DNA of 64,000 nucleotides, from NCBI RefSeq assembly GCF_033115175.1, contig NC_084850.1:113877939-113941938 (forward strand). Direction: 5' to 3'. The DNA comes from Lepus europaeus. Lineage: Eukaryota; Chordata; Mammalia; Lagomorpha; Leporidae. The position numbers were made by a program, and so were the translations under genes. The notes beneath the pieces are model-generated. The model did no database searches. It saw only the letters and a list, made by a program, of their open reading frames with translations, and had not been told where the DNA came from. How positions within the stretch are numbered: position 1 is the stretch's first letter; every line of letters starts with the position of its first letter. Below are positions 1 through 11,805 of the stretch, piece after piece.

Positions 1-845
1 AAAAGCAAATCTCTTAATTACCTATGACCTTTGTTTGCTATAATCTAAAGCATCACTGATTTTAAGAGTTAATGTACCAATAAGAAACAAAACAACCAAG
101 ATTGCATGGAGCAATGGCCTAATAGCAAGCTTCTGAATAGAACTGGAACTCCAAAGGCTATAGATTCGGTGTAAGACTACATGACTCAATAGAGTGGTTG
201 TGGAGAAAGAAATAGCAAGGAAATCTTAATATATTAGCCTTGGCAGTGGGTGGAGAATTTGAGTAACTGGTGAGAATTCAGGTAAGTTTGAGACCTGAAT
301 TTACACTTCCAGTATGGTCCAAAAAAGCTCAAAGAAGTTAATTTAAAGTGGTCTCAGGTAGTAAGCGCCTGGATTTGGCAAAACAAGCACAATTTCTCTG
401 GAAGATACTATCTTCAATTCAGACTGAAGACACTATTGGTTATAAAATAGATTGTGATTTCATAGGTGTGGGAACAAAGATGTATTTTAGGCTTGATGAA
501 ATATAGTTATTACTTATTTATAAGTGAATAAAGGACTTTCACCTCACAATGAGCTCTTAGGATTAAAATAGCTGAGATATAACAGATATCTTAGTCATTA
601 TTTTTCAGTGCCTGTAATTTTAGGAGACAAAACTATGTACCTCTGAAATATGTTTCCAGCCTAGCAATTTTGGCTATGTCACTTAGTCACAAAGTAATAA
701 TGGGGGAAAATATCAGAGAAGAATTTTAAGTAGTTTATTTCAAAGATGTGCTCTATATGAAAGTAATTGCTTTTAAACATTATGATGCTTCAGGGCAGCT
801 TAGCAGATAATCTTACAGAGGTGCTTCCACGCATGACATTCTGAT
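1..845. other. Unique AT-rich DNA, no gene seen
   Basis: I see no long open frame, no recognisable repeat and no RNA gene here. Probably intergenic or intronic. Confidence 0.6.
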
Positions 846-848
846 TAG

Positions 849-1440
849 TATTTATTTATTTTTGAAATTTCCTTTATTGTGAAATAAAACACACATACAG
901 AAAATACACAAACACATATATTTGTACAGTACAAATACATATGTACAGGTCAGTGATTTATCACAGAGAGAATACCCATGTAACCATAACCAAGATCAAG
1001 AAACAGACATTGCCATGCTCGTCTTATTGATGGCCCTCCATCTCCCTCACCTCAGACATAACCCCCTTTTTTTAAAAATAGCTGGACTATAGAACTACAC
1101 ATAACTATAAATTACAGTTTTATTTAGTCTGCTTAGGAAAATGGACTCAGGCAGTATTTGTTTTGTGTCTGTCTTATTTTGCTTAACATTATGTTCTTGC
1201 AATTCAGCCATGATGTTGCATGTAGCTATAGTTTGGTCATTCTCATTACTGTATAGTATATGAAGATGCCACAATTTATTTATCCATTTTACTGAGGTTG
1301 GAAATATAAGTTCCTCTCAATATGAACTACTGCAAATACTGATGCTATGATTATTCTTATGTAGTTCTCTTGAATAGATTGTGTGCACAGTTCTGTTGTA
1401 TATTTATTTCTTGGAATAAAATTGATAAGTAATAGAGGAT
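849..1440 (-). mobile_element. Old mammalian L1 (L1M-type) fragment, antisense
   Basis: The plus strand reads like the complement of old L1 ORF2 3' and 3'UTR sequence, including a run resembling 'pattern of small A/T-rich words around cataaccaagatcaagaaac' near 985 and 'ccacaatttatttatccatt' near 1269. It is strongly diverged, so the subfamily and exact ends are uncertain. Confidence 0.55.
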
Positions 1441-1456
1441 TCATAAGTTCAACCTT

Positions 1457-1514
1457 ATATATATATATATACATATATATATACATATATATATACATAT
1501 ATATATATATCTCC
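1457..1514. repeat. (TA)n/(TATATACA)n microsatellite
   Basis: Alternating TA with regularly spaced CA steps gives a higher-order period of about 14 bases. Confidence 0.95.
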
Positions 1515-1578
1515 AAGATTTTCCCAAGTGATGGTTCCAATTTACATGCTGAATAGCCATCTTCAATACAGTGCCAGA

Positions 1579-1660
1579 TTCTTTCTCTTTCTTTCTCTCT
1601 TTCTTTCTTTGTTTCTCTTTCTTCCCTTCCTTCTTTTCTTCTTCTCTTCCTTTTTTAATT
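1579..1660. repeat. Polypyrimidine (TTTC)n-type tract
   Basis: About 80 bases of nearly pure C/T on the plus strand with TTTC and TCTT units. Short open frames across it are low-complexity Lys/Glu/Arg-rich translations. Confidence 0.9.
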
Positions 1661-2403
1661 TTTGTCACCTCGCCTGTTGAAAATGTTTTCTTTGACTTTT
1701 AGAATATATATGGATTTGTGAGTAGTATTAAGGATCAAAAGTACTGAAAGACTAAGACAAATGAAGCAATGACAATAGAGGAAAATCCAGTAAGAATTAT
1801 ACAAAACTACATTGTCTGTCTGAGTCTACTATTAGGAAACTACTGTGTCACAGAATTCAATATGAACAAGATGGTGGGATGTTACTAAAGTATAATCAGA
1901 AAAGAATGCTATCCAAATCTAATCTTGGAGGATGTGTGTACCAAAGCAGAGTTTGTGTCTACCAATCCCCAGCAGGGAATGATCATTTCATTCAGTAGAT
2001 GTCTATTAATTCCCTGTATAAGTCAATAAATGATGACTGAATGGTTTCCAAAGCTGAATACCAGAGAATGTGAAGAGCCTCCAAAGCAAATCTCTCCTGA
2101 GAGTACTTTCTCTCTTTTCCCCATAACTTACTTTTCATTCAAAAGGGACAGAGAAAATCAGGTGACAATTATGACAGAAGCAAATGGTTAAAATACGAAC
2201 CAGCTAAATCAAATCCATGATTTACTGGAGACATTCGTGATTAACCTTTGTATAACTGATTCAAGTCTTGGGGTTTTAAAAGCAAGATTTTCATTCCTAT
2301 TCTGCATAATCCATTTATTTTGGGTTCGTGTTGTTGTTGCTCTTGTTGTTTCTTCTCTTTTCAAGTAAGTCCATTTTTTCTTTCTCCTAAAGAGTAATTT
2401 CTG
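1661..2403. other. Unique DNA, no gene seen
   Basis: Nothing recognisable apart from a possible L2/MIR-like stretch around 1990-2045 that is too weak to call. Confidence 0.55.
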
Positions 2404-2745
2404 AGGCCAGTGTTGTGGCATAACAGGTTAAGCGAGCACCTGCAATGCTGGCATCCCATATGGGCACTGCTTTGTATTCCAGCTGTTCCACTTCCAATCC
2501 AGTTCCCTGCTAATGCACCTGGGATAGCAGTAGAAGATGGCCCAAGTGCTTGGACCCCTGCACCCACGTGGGAGACCTGGGTGAAGCTCCCAGCTCCTGG
2601 TTTCAGCCTGATCCAGCCCTGGCCATTGCAGCCATTTGGGGAGTGAACCAGCAGATGGAAGATATTTCTCTCTGTCTCTGCCTTGCTCTCTAACTCTGCC
2701 TTTCAAATAAATAAAATACATCTTTTTAAAAATTAAAAAAATAAA
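2404..2745 (+). mobile_element. CSINE (C-repeat SINE)
   Basis: The element has the diagnostic order of blocks: a tRNA-like head, 'catcccatatgggcac', 'ggagacctgg', 'ggagtgaaccagcagatgg', a pyrimidine tract, then 'tttcaaataaataaa' and an A-rich end. The same block order identifies the other CSINE copies listed here. Confidence 0.9.
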
Positions 2746-3689
2746 AGTTTAATTTCTGTATTTTACATTAAAAAGAAATATTGTGCACAAAGCCTTCCAA
2801 TTCAAGAAGTCCCTCTTCTTGTCATGCCCTGCTCAGCTTAGCTCACAAACCTCAACAGACTCATGCTCTCCATTACTCATTTCAAACCATGCAGCATTCA
2901 AGTTTTAATTTTTTCAAGAAAATAATAACTTTGGGGGGTTTCAATGCATGGAAAAATGAAAAATCGAATGGAATTTTAAAAATTCATGCCCATAGAGAAT
3001 ATCCCATGTAAATAAAGTCACACCTCATAAACTTAATACCTATTAGCATCTCCAGACTTTTCTTTTTTTTTAATGTTTATTCCAATTTCAAAGCATAATC
3101 AGCTTCTTGTTTTGCACCATTTGTATTTGCATGCCTCCTGAAGCTGAGGAATAAATGCCCTGTTTCATTGCTTTTCCCCGGGGTTATTTTGGTTCAGTGG
3201 ACTGATGTGTGTAACGCTTCATAAAATTAAGAAATATCTTATTAATGCCTTCATTTCCCCTTCAGGTTTTTTGTCTATATGATCTATGCTACAGATTACA
3301 TTTACTGTAAACTTAATCTATTTTTAATGACACTTGCCAAGAAAACCGTGGCTTTATTTTTCTGTTTACTTGGTAGTTGCCTAGCAAATAGCAGCAGTCT
3401 ATCACTGACTCGGAAGGAAGGTGGCATGTTAAATTTCACCATTTATCAGTTTTCCCTATGTAACTGGCATATCAAAGAACAGTGCATTTTAAATCATCTA
3501 CTGCTTGCCTGGGGTTTCTTTTTTTATGAGACAAAAAAAAATACTTAGCTGGAACTTTACAGCATCTTTGAAAAGGAGTTGCAGCCTCATAATAATGCCT
3601 TATACTTTTAGTGTGCTTTAACATTGACAAAGCACTTTCAAAAAAATAATCTCATTTCATCTTCACAAGAACAAAGCCGTTCAGTGTCT
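2746..3689. other. Unique DNA, no gene seen
   Basis: Open frames at 2781-3011 and 3279-3548 have no recognisable domain and look like chance frames in AT-rich DNA. Confidence 0.55.
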
Positions 3690-3905
3690 TGCTTAGAATA
3701 TGGCCTCTGGAACTTGCCTTCTTAATTTCAAACCCAGCCTCTGTCATTCATTGTCTGGTAATATGACCCAGGGCAGTTTACAAATTTTTTCTGTGAGTCT
3801 CGGTGTATTTGTCCAAAGGGGATGATAATATTGTCTACAGAATCATATATTTCATTGTGTGAAGAATGAGATAATCATTTGTACCTGTCACTTATTGCTA
3901 CAATA
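3690..3905 (+). mobile_element. MIR SINE
   Basis: It follows the MIR order: 'tttcaaacccagcctctgtc', 'atatgacccagggcagttta', a 'ctcggtgtatttgtccaaagggg' block and a 'gataatattgtct' block. It is diverged, as expected for this old mammal-wide family. Confidence 0.8.
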
Positions 3906-3929
3906 ATATATTTACTAAAATGAATCCTC

Positions 3930-4350
3930 AGTAGTCTACAACTCTAAGTTTATTATTGGGGGTTGGTCAGAGTTTGACTATGCTAATCATGCTTGGTTTC
4001 ATTAACAAGTCTGGGAGTTGGCTGTATGTCTGTTGATCTAAGATGGCCTCAGCTGGGATGACTTAGTGTCCTTGATTCTGGTGCACATGAGTCTCATTAT
4101 GTATCAGTCTATCCTGGACATATTCTTACAGCACAGGATAGCAAGCCCCATTGCACAAGTTCATTTTGAGACTCTGCTCATACATGCTAATATCTCATTG
4201 GCCTAAATAAGTCAGTTTGTTGAGCCCATACTCAAGGGAAAGGATAAGTCAGTTTAATCATGATGGGAGGACACTAAAAATGTATATTGCGAATGGCACA
4301 GATGCAGGGAGTTGTAAAACCTGGAAACCATCATAATTTACTACAGCAAG
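3930..4350. mobile_element. Possible old interspersed repeat, family not assigned
   Basis: Phrases such as 'gatctaagatggcctcagct' and 'ctcattggcctaaataagtc' resemble a widespread mammalian repeat I have seen but cannot name. It could be LTR- or DNA-transposon-derived, or could be unique DNA. Confidence 0.35.
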
Positions 4351-4509
4351 TATAACAGAGTCAAGTGTCTATAACAATGGAGGACTCAATAAATGTGTAA
4401 CTATTGCTATTATGTTGATCCAAGTGAAATTATCATTTTTTAGAAAAAAATGATCAAATATTAGCAATTTTATATGACAACCTCAGATTACCAGGATACT
4501 TACAGGATA

Positions 4510-4660
4510 TTTCCTGTAAAGAGGAATTATTGTCCATAATTTTCAGTGGAAGAAATGGAACTGTAAGTAATTTTCAAGGTTACCCAGCTAGTAAATTTTA
4601 ACTTTTTATTTCAATGTAGTCTTCTGACTCTAAATCCAGTTGTCTTCCCTTATATTACAG
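4510..4660 (-). mobile_element. Possible MIR fragment
   Basis: 'aaggttacccagctagtaa' and 'actctaaatccag' match the reverse-orientation MIR core. Only part of the element can be followed. Confidence 0.55.
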
Positions 4661-6399
4661 CTGCATTTTGCGATGCTTGGTGATAGGTGGATAATTCTGT
4701 GACATGACTTTATGTATGACACAGAGGCATAATTTCCCAACTCTTTATCCTCGTAAAACTCATGCACTGCCAGTGAGTACTGACATGTGAAACATCTGGA
4801 CTTTTGCCAATAATAACCCTGTAGTATTCTATCCCCTGGTTACTAACTCCTAGAAATAGAAATGAAGTTGGTAGTAGTTAAATGCTATCTTAGCACTCTC
4901 AGAAAAGGCATATCAAAAGCACTTGAGAATTTGTTAGTTAAGGCTAAATATAGTATTTAACTCTTATCTCACATTTTTCTTAAGCAAGATGGTTATGGGG
5001 TTTTTTTGCATTTATTTCTTTTTTGTATGTATAATTATATTTTAGACAATTGAACAGACACATTATGTAGAAATAAACATGTAAACTATTTTTAAATATT
5101 GTCTATAACATATTCAGCACTAAACAATGAGCCAAATTGTTTCTAAAGAAGCTTCATGTGCTGTCGCTTATAGAGTCCCTACTGAGAAAACTACCTAGAT
5201 TAGTAAATATCCAAATAATTACAATGCAATTGATTTTCCTAGATGTACATTCAGATGCAAGTCAATTAAATGGACATCCAAATCACATTATATGTCCCAT
5301 TCTAAGCAATGTTTCATATAGAGCTCAGAAGAAGGGACTATTTGGAAAGGGCAATAAGCTATTAAAGCTCCTAATTATCATATATTGCTGCTAAATTAAG
5401 TTTCCAGGATGGTCAGTTTGTATCTTATTTAAAATAGACTCAGTTTCATTCCTCCCTCCCATTCTCACTAAGGTCAGGAGCACTAAAGGATTCTTCATTC
5501 CTGACAAACTGGTTATTTTGAGACCAGAGAATTCCATGTTGCCTATTACTCTTTACACTGAATGATTGCACTGATTTATTTTGTGGGTGCTGTCAAATCA
5601 ATAAGGAAATATATTTAATACTAAGTCAAAAAGCCGTAGCAATGTATTTGCACTAGTGACTCCCTAAGGACTCACACTTCTTTCTTAAGTGTCCTGTTTT
5701 CTTTAAATTTGAGAGCTGTGTGCACATGAAACATCTGCCAGGTGCCATTGAAAGGAAGTGAGAAGAGACGTGACATCACCGGGTCTGTATTTGACTCCTG
5801 TTTCTGTTCTGTTCCAGTTGAGTGAGTTAGCAAAGGTATTTAAATTCAGTGTCCTTGTGTCTAGCATTTGTAGAAGTCTTAACTCACAGTGTTGCTTGGC
5901 ATCAGTGAGAAATGGTGTATGCTTAAGGGGCATGCAGTTGTTGATCAAGCTCTGAATTGCAGAAGCCAGGAAAACATTTGAGAGATATCCGCTTGTATAT
6001 CCAGTAGAGGAGAAAACAAAACAAAACAAAAAATACTCATAAGCCTTTAAATTGGAGGAAATTACAGATTAAATCCGATGGTCATAGTATTTTATTCAGA
6101 GTTTTTCTTTTGTTGCAGATTATAATTACCACAGGTCATGTTGATACAACAGTGTATACAGCAATATTTTTAACTTTTTTTTTACTGTGATATAACAAGA
6201 AATGTAAGAAATACATTTTATTATAATTCGATATGCACATGCTGTGCAAATACAGCATATAGGAAAGAAAAATTCCATGAACCTTTGCTACCCGTATTGT
6301 CTAATATTTTCTACTCTGCCTTGTTCTACTGTAATTATTTTTTCAAAGCATTGATGATTATCCCAGCAATGTGTCAGAATATATGTTTTAAAATATTTT
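4661..6399. other. Unique DNA, no gene seen
   Basis: Frames at 5137-5394 (plus) and 5703-6029 (minus) show no domain, no supporting splice structure and no retrocopy hallmarks. Confidence 0.55.
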
Positions 6400-6560
6400 G
6401 AACACATGGGAATTTAAGCCCTGAGTCACCCATTTGCTAGCATAGTGACTGTAAGAAAATTAAAAATCTCAATTTGCTTATTTGCAAAATGGGAATTAGA
6501 ACAGAAATAAATCTCATTTCATACATAGTATAATAATGCAAAGCATAAAGTATAGTAGAT
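6400..6560 (+). mobile_element. Possible MIR fragment
   Basis: 'tgcttatttgcaaaatggga' followed by an AATAA-rich segment resembles the 3' half of MIR. Confidence 0.45.
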
Positions 6561-6595
6561 GATTATTATTTGGGTGTTTCAATCACTACATTTTT

Positions 6596-6942
6596 AAATA
6601 TTTCAATTTTTATTAATTTTTGAAGAGGCAAAGAGAATGAAAAAAATGAAAGAAGGAAAGAGAGGGAGAGAAAGAGAGAAAAAGAGAGCACTTCACCAGC
6701 TGGTTCATTCCTTAAATGCCTACAAAAGTCAGAACAAGGCCAAACCAAAACTAGGATCTGGAAACTCAGTTCAGATCTCTTTTGTGGGTGGCCGGGACCC
6801 AGCTTCTTGAGCTATCACCATTGCTTATCAGGGTCTGCATTAGCAAGAACCTGGAGTCAGGAGCTGGACCTGGGTGTCAAACCCTGGTATTTTGATATGG
6901 GAAGTGGGTGTCTTAACCATCAGACTAAATGTTTGTCCCCAG
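6596..6942 (-). mobile_element. Old CSINE, reverse orientation
   Basis: A purine-rich (GA) tract is followed by 'ccagctggttcattcc', a 'gaacctggagtcaggagctgg' block and 'aaatgtttgtcccc'. It differs more from the consensus than most copies and belongs to an older subfamily, probably the same as those at 17.8, 19.2, 24.5, 37.4 and 42.9 kb. Confidence 0.75.
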
Positions 6943-8721
6943 ATCACTATCTTTAATTACATTAGAGATAGAGTTTAAAATATATTTTATTTTCTGTATT
7001 CTATCAAATTCAAAAACCTAATAATCTGGACAATTTGTGTTCTTAAATTTATGTTCACTTTGACAATTTCATTGAGAGAGAAATCAAAGATTATTTTAGG
7101 ATCTTTAAAGTCCATGAAAAAAAAAAACTTCATATCCACACCACTGACCTAGTTTGGTGGGAAAGTTCATGAATGCTTTGGAAGCATCATTCTGGAACTT
7201 GTCAAGCACCTCACTGCTCAAAGTCATTCAGGGGACTGGCCTGGTATTTTAATTCTTTTCCTGAAAGCTCAAAATCTAGGCCAACATTCGTGAGCACCAA
7301 TGCACCACTGGTTGCAAAATCACCTTATTATCTTTTCTTTCCTTACCCCAATTCATTTACTCAACATGACTCAAATTTTTAATTTTTTTGAAACTTCCAA
7401 GATCAACTTCATTGCTATTAGTCAATTATTTCCCTTTGGTCTTAGAATACTTAGCCAGATTCAAGTCCCATATTTCAAACCAGACCTCCCCTTGTTTAGT
7501 ATGACTGTGAGAAGCACAATTTTAGATTACTTCATTTGGTTTTTCCTCCCTGATTTAGTAATACACATTATCATATTCTGCACTGTAGTTGCTGCAGTGC
7601 AGAATGCAACTGGGACCCTGTTGGCTAGCAACCCAGAAAAATCAATCAGTGGAGATGTTACAGGGAAACAAATGACATGCTTACTTAAAATTCATTTCAT
7701 TTTCATCATAAGAAAATGTCTTTTCAAAGGGCAATCTACAGGTGTTTGCTAATAGACCTCTACAGTCATTGTTGTTTCTTTTCTTCTCCCCCACCCTCTT
7801 TTTTTCTATGCCTGGTAAATAATGTTGACAATGAGTTTCAAAACATTATGCTAGTATGCTGTGCTTCTATGTTCTGAGATTGCTTATCATGTCCTGGTAA
7901 TATAATCTCAAACATAATGTATTTTTATAAGGAAACTGGGTAATTACTTAATTGCAATGTTTTTGTTTATACTACATGTACTACTGAATGGAAGTGAGAG
8001 GAATATAGTCACCCAAATGAAATCCCCTAGCTTATCTAGAAACATAATTTTCATATCTCACTCATCAGGCAAATCTAAGCCAAGTACTTCTTCCAAATGG
8101 AAATATCTCATGCCTAGTCCCTGATGGAAGGTTAAGTTTATTTTGACCTAACCTATTTTAGTCACTTTCCCATAGAGATATTTAAAAATAATTTCATAAC
8201 CTTTAAAATGTTCAGACAGCCTTAAGGGTGGAATAGCTTTAAACTAAAAGGAAATCCCATTAATATAGTCACTTGCATGTTCTGTGCTTAATTGCAAATC
8301 CTTTGGAAAAATATCATTGTGAAATGAAATTTACTCAGAGATTTTATTGATATAGACTCTAGGATTTGATATTTTATATATTTAAACTCATTAAGAAACA
8401 GGAAAGTTTAATCATTCACAAAATAGTGTTTCCATTATGCATAGGCAATCTGTGTTTTCAAATTATTTCATTACATCTTTGTGTTTTTATAAAAGTTACA
8501 TAGTTCCAGGGTCTTTGGGCTGATGATAATGATGGTGTCTGTTTAGGTTCACTGACCACTGGGTCAGCTAAAGTCTTGGGATTGTGATTTCAATGAGACT
8601 GCATATTTGCATGTAAAATCTTAGATGCCCCAGCATGCCCAAGTACAGAGAGAGTAGGTGCATCAGAAGTAAGCACTAGAATATGGACCAAAGGATCTGG
8701 CAAACAAAATTTCCTAAGTGG
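6943..8721. other. Unique DNA, no gene seen
   Basis: The longest open frame, 7300-7752 (150 codons, plus), encodes a hydrophobic Phe/Ile-rich translation typical of AT-rich noncoding DNA. I recognise no domain in it. Confidence 0.55.
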
Positions 8722-8790
8722 AAGAAAGGAATTCATAGAAAATGAAATTAAAAGATAATGCCCATTTTCCATGAACTTTCCATGAACCTG
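8722..8790. mobile_element. Short TIR (MITE-like) element copy
   Basis: An 'attcatagaaaatgaaatta' end faces 'ccattttccatgaacttt', two halves of an imperfect inverted repeat with little sequence between. Similar ends occur at 12.8, 40.5 and 50.4 kb. Family not assigned. Confidence 0.45.
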
Positions 8791-9208
8791 CGGATGTGAT
8801 CAAAGAAGTGAAGAAAAGAGCTGATGACACATGACTGCATGATTGACAAGTGAGTAAGAAAAAAGTAACATTTTGATGTCCGAATCATTTGCATGCAAAT
8901 ATTTAGAATGTGTTTTGAAATAAAAGGATATCTCAGCACACCTTTGTTGAATTCAAATGACATTCTTGTGGGGATTTCAGCGCTCAAATTTCTTCCCTGA
9001 CCTATTTTCATTTCATTGACTCTCATTATATTCTATTTTTCTCTCTCTTCTTTCTACTACCCTCATTTTAAAGATGAAACAGAGAGTTCCAATACACTTC
9101 AACCAGTTTTCCCTATAATTTTCATTTTATAGTAGTATGCAATATTTATTATGATTAATAAACCAGTATTGACACATCATTATTAGCTAATTCCAGACTT
9201 TACACAGA
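8791..9208. other. Unique DNA, nothing recognised
   Basis: No gene or repeat recognised between the short TIR element and the following SINE pair. Confidence 0.5.
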
Positions 9209-9533
9209 ATTCCTGTTTTTTTTTTAATTTTTTTTTATTTGACAGGTAGAATTATAGACAGTGAGAGAGACAGAGAGAAAGGTCTTCCTTCCATTGGTTC
9301 ACTCTCCAAATGGCCGGGGCTGCGCCGATCCGAAGCCAGGAGCCAGGTGCTTCTTCCCAGTCTTCCATGCAGATGCAGGAGCCCAAGCACTTGGACCATC
9401 CTCCACTGCCCTCCCGGGCCACAGCAGAGAGCCGGACTGGAAGAGGAGCAACCGGGACTAGAACCTGGCGCCCATATGGGATGCCGGTGCCGCAGGTGGA
9501 GGATTAACCAAGTGAGCCACGGTGCCGGCCCCC
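9209..9533 (-). mobile_element. CSINE, reverse orientation
   Basis: Begins with a T-rich tract and 'gacaggtagaattatagaca', runs through the 'ccaaatggccgg' and 'gccaggagccaggtgcttc' blocks, and ends with 'gccacggtgccggcc', the complement of the SINE head. A run of C follows it. Confidence 0.93.
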
Positions 9534-9545
9534 CCCCCCTTTTTT

Positions 9546-9599
9546 TTCTTTAAGATTTATTCATTTATTTGAAAATCAGTTACACAGAGAGAGAAGGAG

Positions 9600-9639
<40 letters not shown>

Positions 9640-9888
9640 TCCATCTGCTGGTTCACTCTCCCATTGGCCGTAATGGTTGGAGCTGTGCTGATCTGAAGCT
9701 ATGTGCTTCTTCCTGGTCTCCCGTGCATCTGCAGGGCTCCAAGGACTTGGGCCATCTTCCACTGCTTGTCCCAGGCCATAGCAGATAACTGGGTTGGAAG
9801 TCGAGCAGCCGGGGCTTGAACTGGTGCCCATACGGGATGCCAGCACTGCAGGCAGCTGCTTTACCCACTACGCCACAATGCCAGCCCC
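9546..9888 (-). mobile_element. CSINE, reverse orientation
   Basis: A second copy in the same orientation 12 bases after the first, with a long (GA)n tract at 9606-9636 and a complete 3' boundary at 'acaatgccagcccc'. Confidence 0.93.
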
Positions 9889-9899
9889 GAATTCCTCAG

Positions 9900-9944
9900 T
9901 TTTAATTTAATTTAATTCAATTTAATTTAATTCAATTCAATTTT
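9900..9944. repeat. (TTTAA)n/(TTCAA)n simple repeat
   Basis: About nine imperfect pentamer units of TTTAA and TTCAA. Confidence 0.85.
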
Positions 9945-10290
9945 TGCCAATGTCTTTTTCTGTTCTAGGATCCCATCCGGGAAACCACATTAAATTTAGT
10001 TATCATGTCTTTTTTAGCTCTTGGCCATGACAATTTCATACTTTCCTTGACAATTTTGAGGAGTACTGATCAGATATTTTGTAGAATTTTCCTCAGTTTT
10101 GGTTGGTTTGATGTTTTTTCATTAGACAGGAGTTATATGTTTGGGGAGGGAGACTATAGAAGTGAAGTACTATTCTTATCACATCATATCCACTGTTGGT
10201 GTTGACCTTGATAGCTGAGATAGCATTTGTAAGATTTCTCCACTCACTGCAAAGGTACCCTTTTCCCATTTTCCACACTGTACTTTTATT
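9945..10290. mobile_element. Old L1 (L1M-type) UTR segment, left part
   Basis: 'ggagggagactatagaagtg' and 'cactgttggtgttgaccttg' resemble a common old L1 noncoding segment. The match resumes at 11309 after an inserted SINE complex, so the two parts were once contiguous. The duplicated 'tccacactgta' at 10274 and 11309 marks the insertion. Confidence 0.6.
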
Positions 10291-10320
10291 TTAAAAGATT
10301 TATTTATTTGAAAGGCAGAC

Positions 10321-11024
10321 ACGGGGATAGCACTGTGGCATAGTAAGTTAACCCTCTGCCTGCAGTGCTGGCATCCCATATGGGCACAAGTTCAAGCTGC
10401 CCCACTTCCAGTCCAACTCCCTGTTATTGGCCCGGGAAAGCAATGGAAGCTGGCCCAAGTGCTTGAGCCCTTGCATTCACATGGGAGACCCAGAAAAAGC
10501 TCCTAACTTCAGATAGGCCCAGCTCCAGCCATTGCAGCCATAGGTCTTTCATCTGCTGGTTCACTCCCCACATTTTGAAAGTGTAGAGACTCAAACAGAA
10601 ATTATTTCTATTTTATGTGTTCTCTAACTATTAAATGGTCACAGATGCCAAAGACTTTGTTGTTTTCTGTCTGTTCAGGAATTATGGTTCAATTTCACAT
10701 CAGAATATGAGATAGTGATGAAAATAGAGAGAATATTCTTTATCATAAGAGTGAGATGTTTAAAGCACCATCAATGCAGAAACAATTTTACAATGTAGAC
10801 TTAACCTTCATAAGTTAGGAAAATGAAATCACTCATTGTTAAATAATAAAGGACTTAGACTACTCCGAGATGATCAGAAGAAAAGACAATGAGAAAATAA
10901 ATAGAATCTTGAAAAAAAAAAAACACAATCTTTTGATACATGTAGCAGAGTTTCAAGATTATTATTAAAGCCCTCTCTGTGTCTGTAACTCTGCCTCTCA
11001 AATAAATTAATTAATTTTAAAAAA
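10321..11024 (+). mobile_element. Inner CSINE, forward orientation, split and partly inverted
   Basis: The head and middle (10321-10541) end at 'attgcagccat', and the tail resumes at 10967 with 'ccctctctgtgtctgtaact'. The missing 'ggagtgaaccagcagatg' block is present only as its reverse complement at 10542-10570, so a segment was inverted inside the SINE. Confidence 0.8.
10572..10966. repeat. Inverted duplication, arm A
   Basis: These bases are the near-identical reverse complement of 12524-12769 joined to 15421-15566. By eye there are roughly ten substitutions and one indel of about 15 bases. Arm A sits inside the inner CSINE and is continuous across the point where arm B is interrupted, so it preserves the pre-insertion sequence. 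Confidence 0.9.
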
Positions 11025-11308
11025 GAGTTACAGAGAGAAAGGGAGAGACAGAGGAGATCTTCCATCTGCTCCTTCACCTCCCAGTTGGTTGTAATGACCA
11101 GGGCTGAGCCAAGACTAAACCAAGAGCCACGAGCTTCTTCCAGGTCTTCCAAATGGGTGCTGGGGTCCACGTGCTTAGACTAATCTCCGCTGCTTTCTCA
11201 GGTGCATTAGCAGGGAGTTGGATGCTGATGGGACATGAACTTGTACCCATATGGGACGCTGCTGTCTCAGGCAATGGCTTAACCCACTATGCCATAATGC
11301 TGGCCCCT

Positions 11309-11445
11309 CCACACTGTATTTTTTGGAAGGAAGTCCCTATATGCTTCCCACACTTAAGGGTGGAAAATTATGCTTCACTTTATTGAGAGCTGAATACATA
11401 AATTATTTGGAAAACCTCAGTCTATCCAGGGCAAAATGTTAATGA
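11309..11445. mobile_element. Old L1 (L1M-type) UTR segment, right part
   Basis: Continues the segment broken at 10290: 'ttggaaggaagtccctatat', 'cccacacttaaggg' and 'acataaattatttgga' follow in the expected order. Confidence 0.65.
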
Positions 11446-11805
11446 AGGCATTGGAGTTTGGCTATTTTTGTCTTGTCAGAAAAGACAAGCTAATGGGAAT
11501 TAGAGGACAGGATTAGAGCATATTATACTTTATTATATATAACAAAGAACCATTTATGTATTTGTTATACATAACCAAGTATGTATAAAACACACACGTG
11601 TTTTTTAATGTATTTCATTCAGTCATCAGGGTGTGGGCTCAGAAAAGTCACAGAGAGAACTAGTGATCACATGAAACCTGAGTGTGTCATTCATACATGG
11701 ATGCATCTGCATCCCTTCATACATTAATTTATTCATCAGTCTTCAACATGCCAGTATATCAAAGATTAATGTAGGCAGAGGTTGAATGTTCTCATATTGT
11801 AAACT
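11446..11805. other. Diverged DNA, possibly more old L1
   Basis: No gene seen. The sequence between the L1M segment and the younger L1 fragment cannot be placed confidently. Confidence 0.45.

Larger units (their letters stand above)
10291..11308 (-). mobile_element. Outer CSINE, reverse orientation, split by a nested insert
   Basis: The left end (10291-10319, 'aaaagatttatttatttgaa') and the main body (11025-11308, ending 'ataatgctggcccc') belong to one reverse CSINE flanked by 'tccacactgta' duplicates. About 700 bases of other sequence lie inside it. Confidence 0.8.

Noticed and set aside
1457-1660. Microsatellite cluster as a CRISPR or satellite array
   Set aside because: Only low-complexity TA and CT tracts; no regular repeat-spacer structure.
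7580-7610. Small hairpin 'ctgcact'/'agtgcag'
   Set aside because: Stem of only seven bases, expected by chance at this length of sequence.
7300-7752. 150-codon plus-strand frame
   Set aside because: Phe/Ile-rich translation typical of AT-rich DNA, no domain, no Kozak or splice support, no retrocopy features.
9546-9888. CSINE tRNA-like heads as tRNA genes
   Set aside because: A- and B-box-like motifs are present, but no cloverleaf or tRNA ends; they are SINE promoters.
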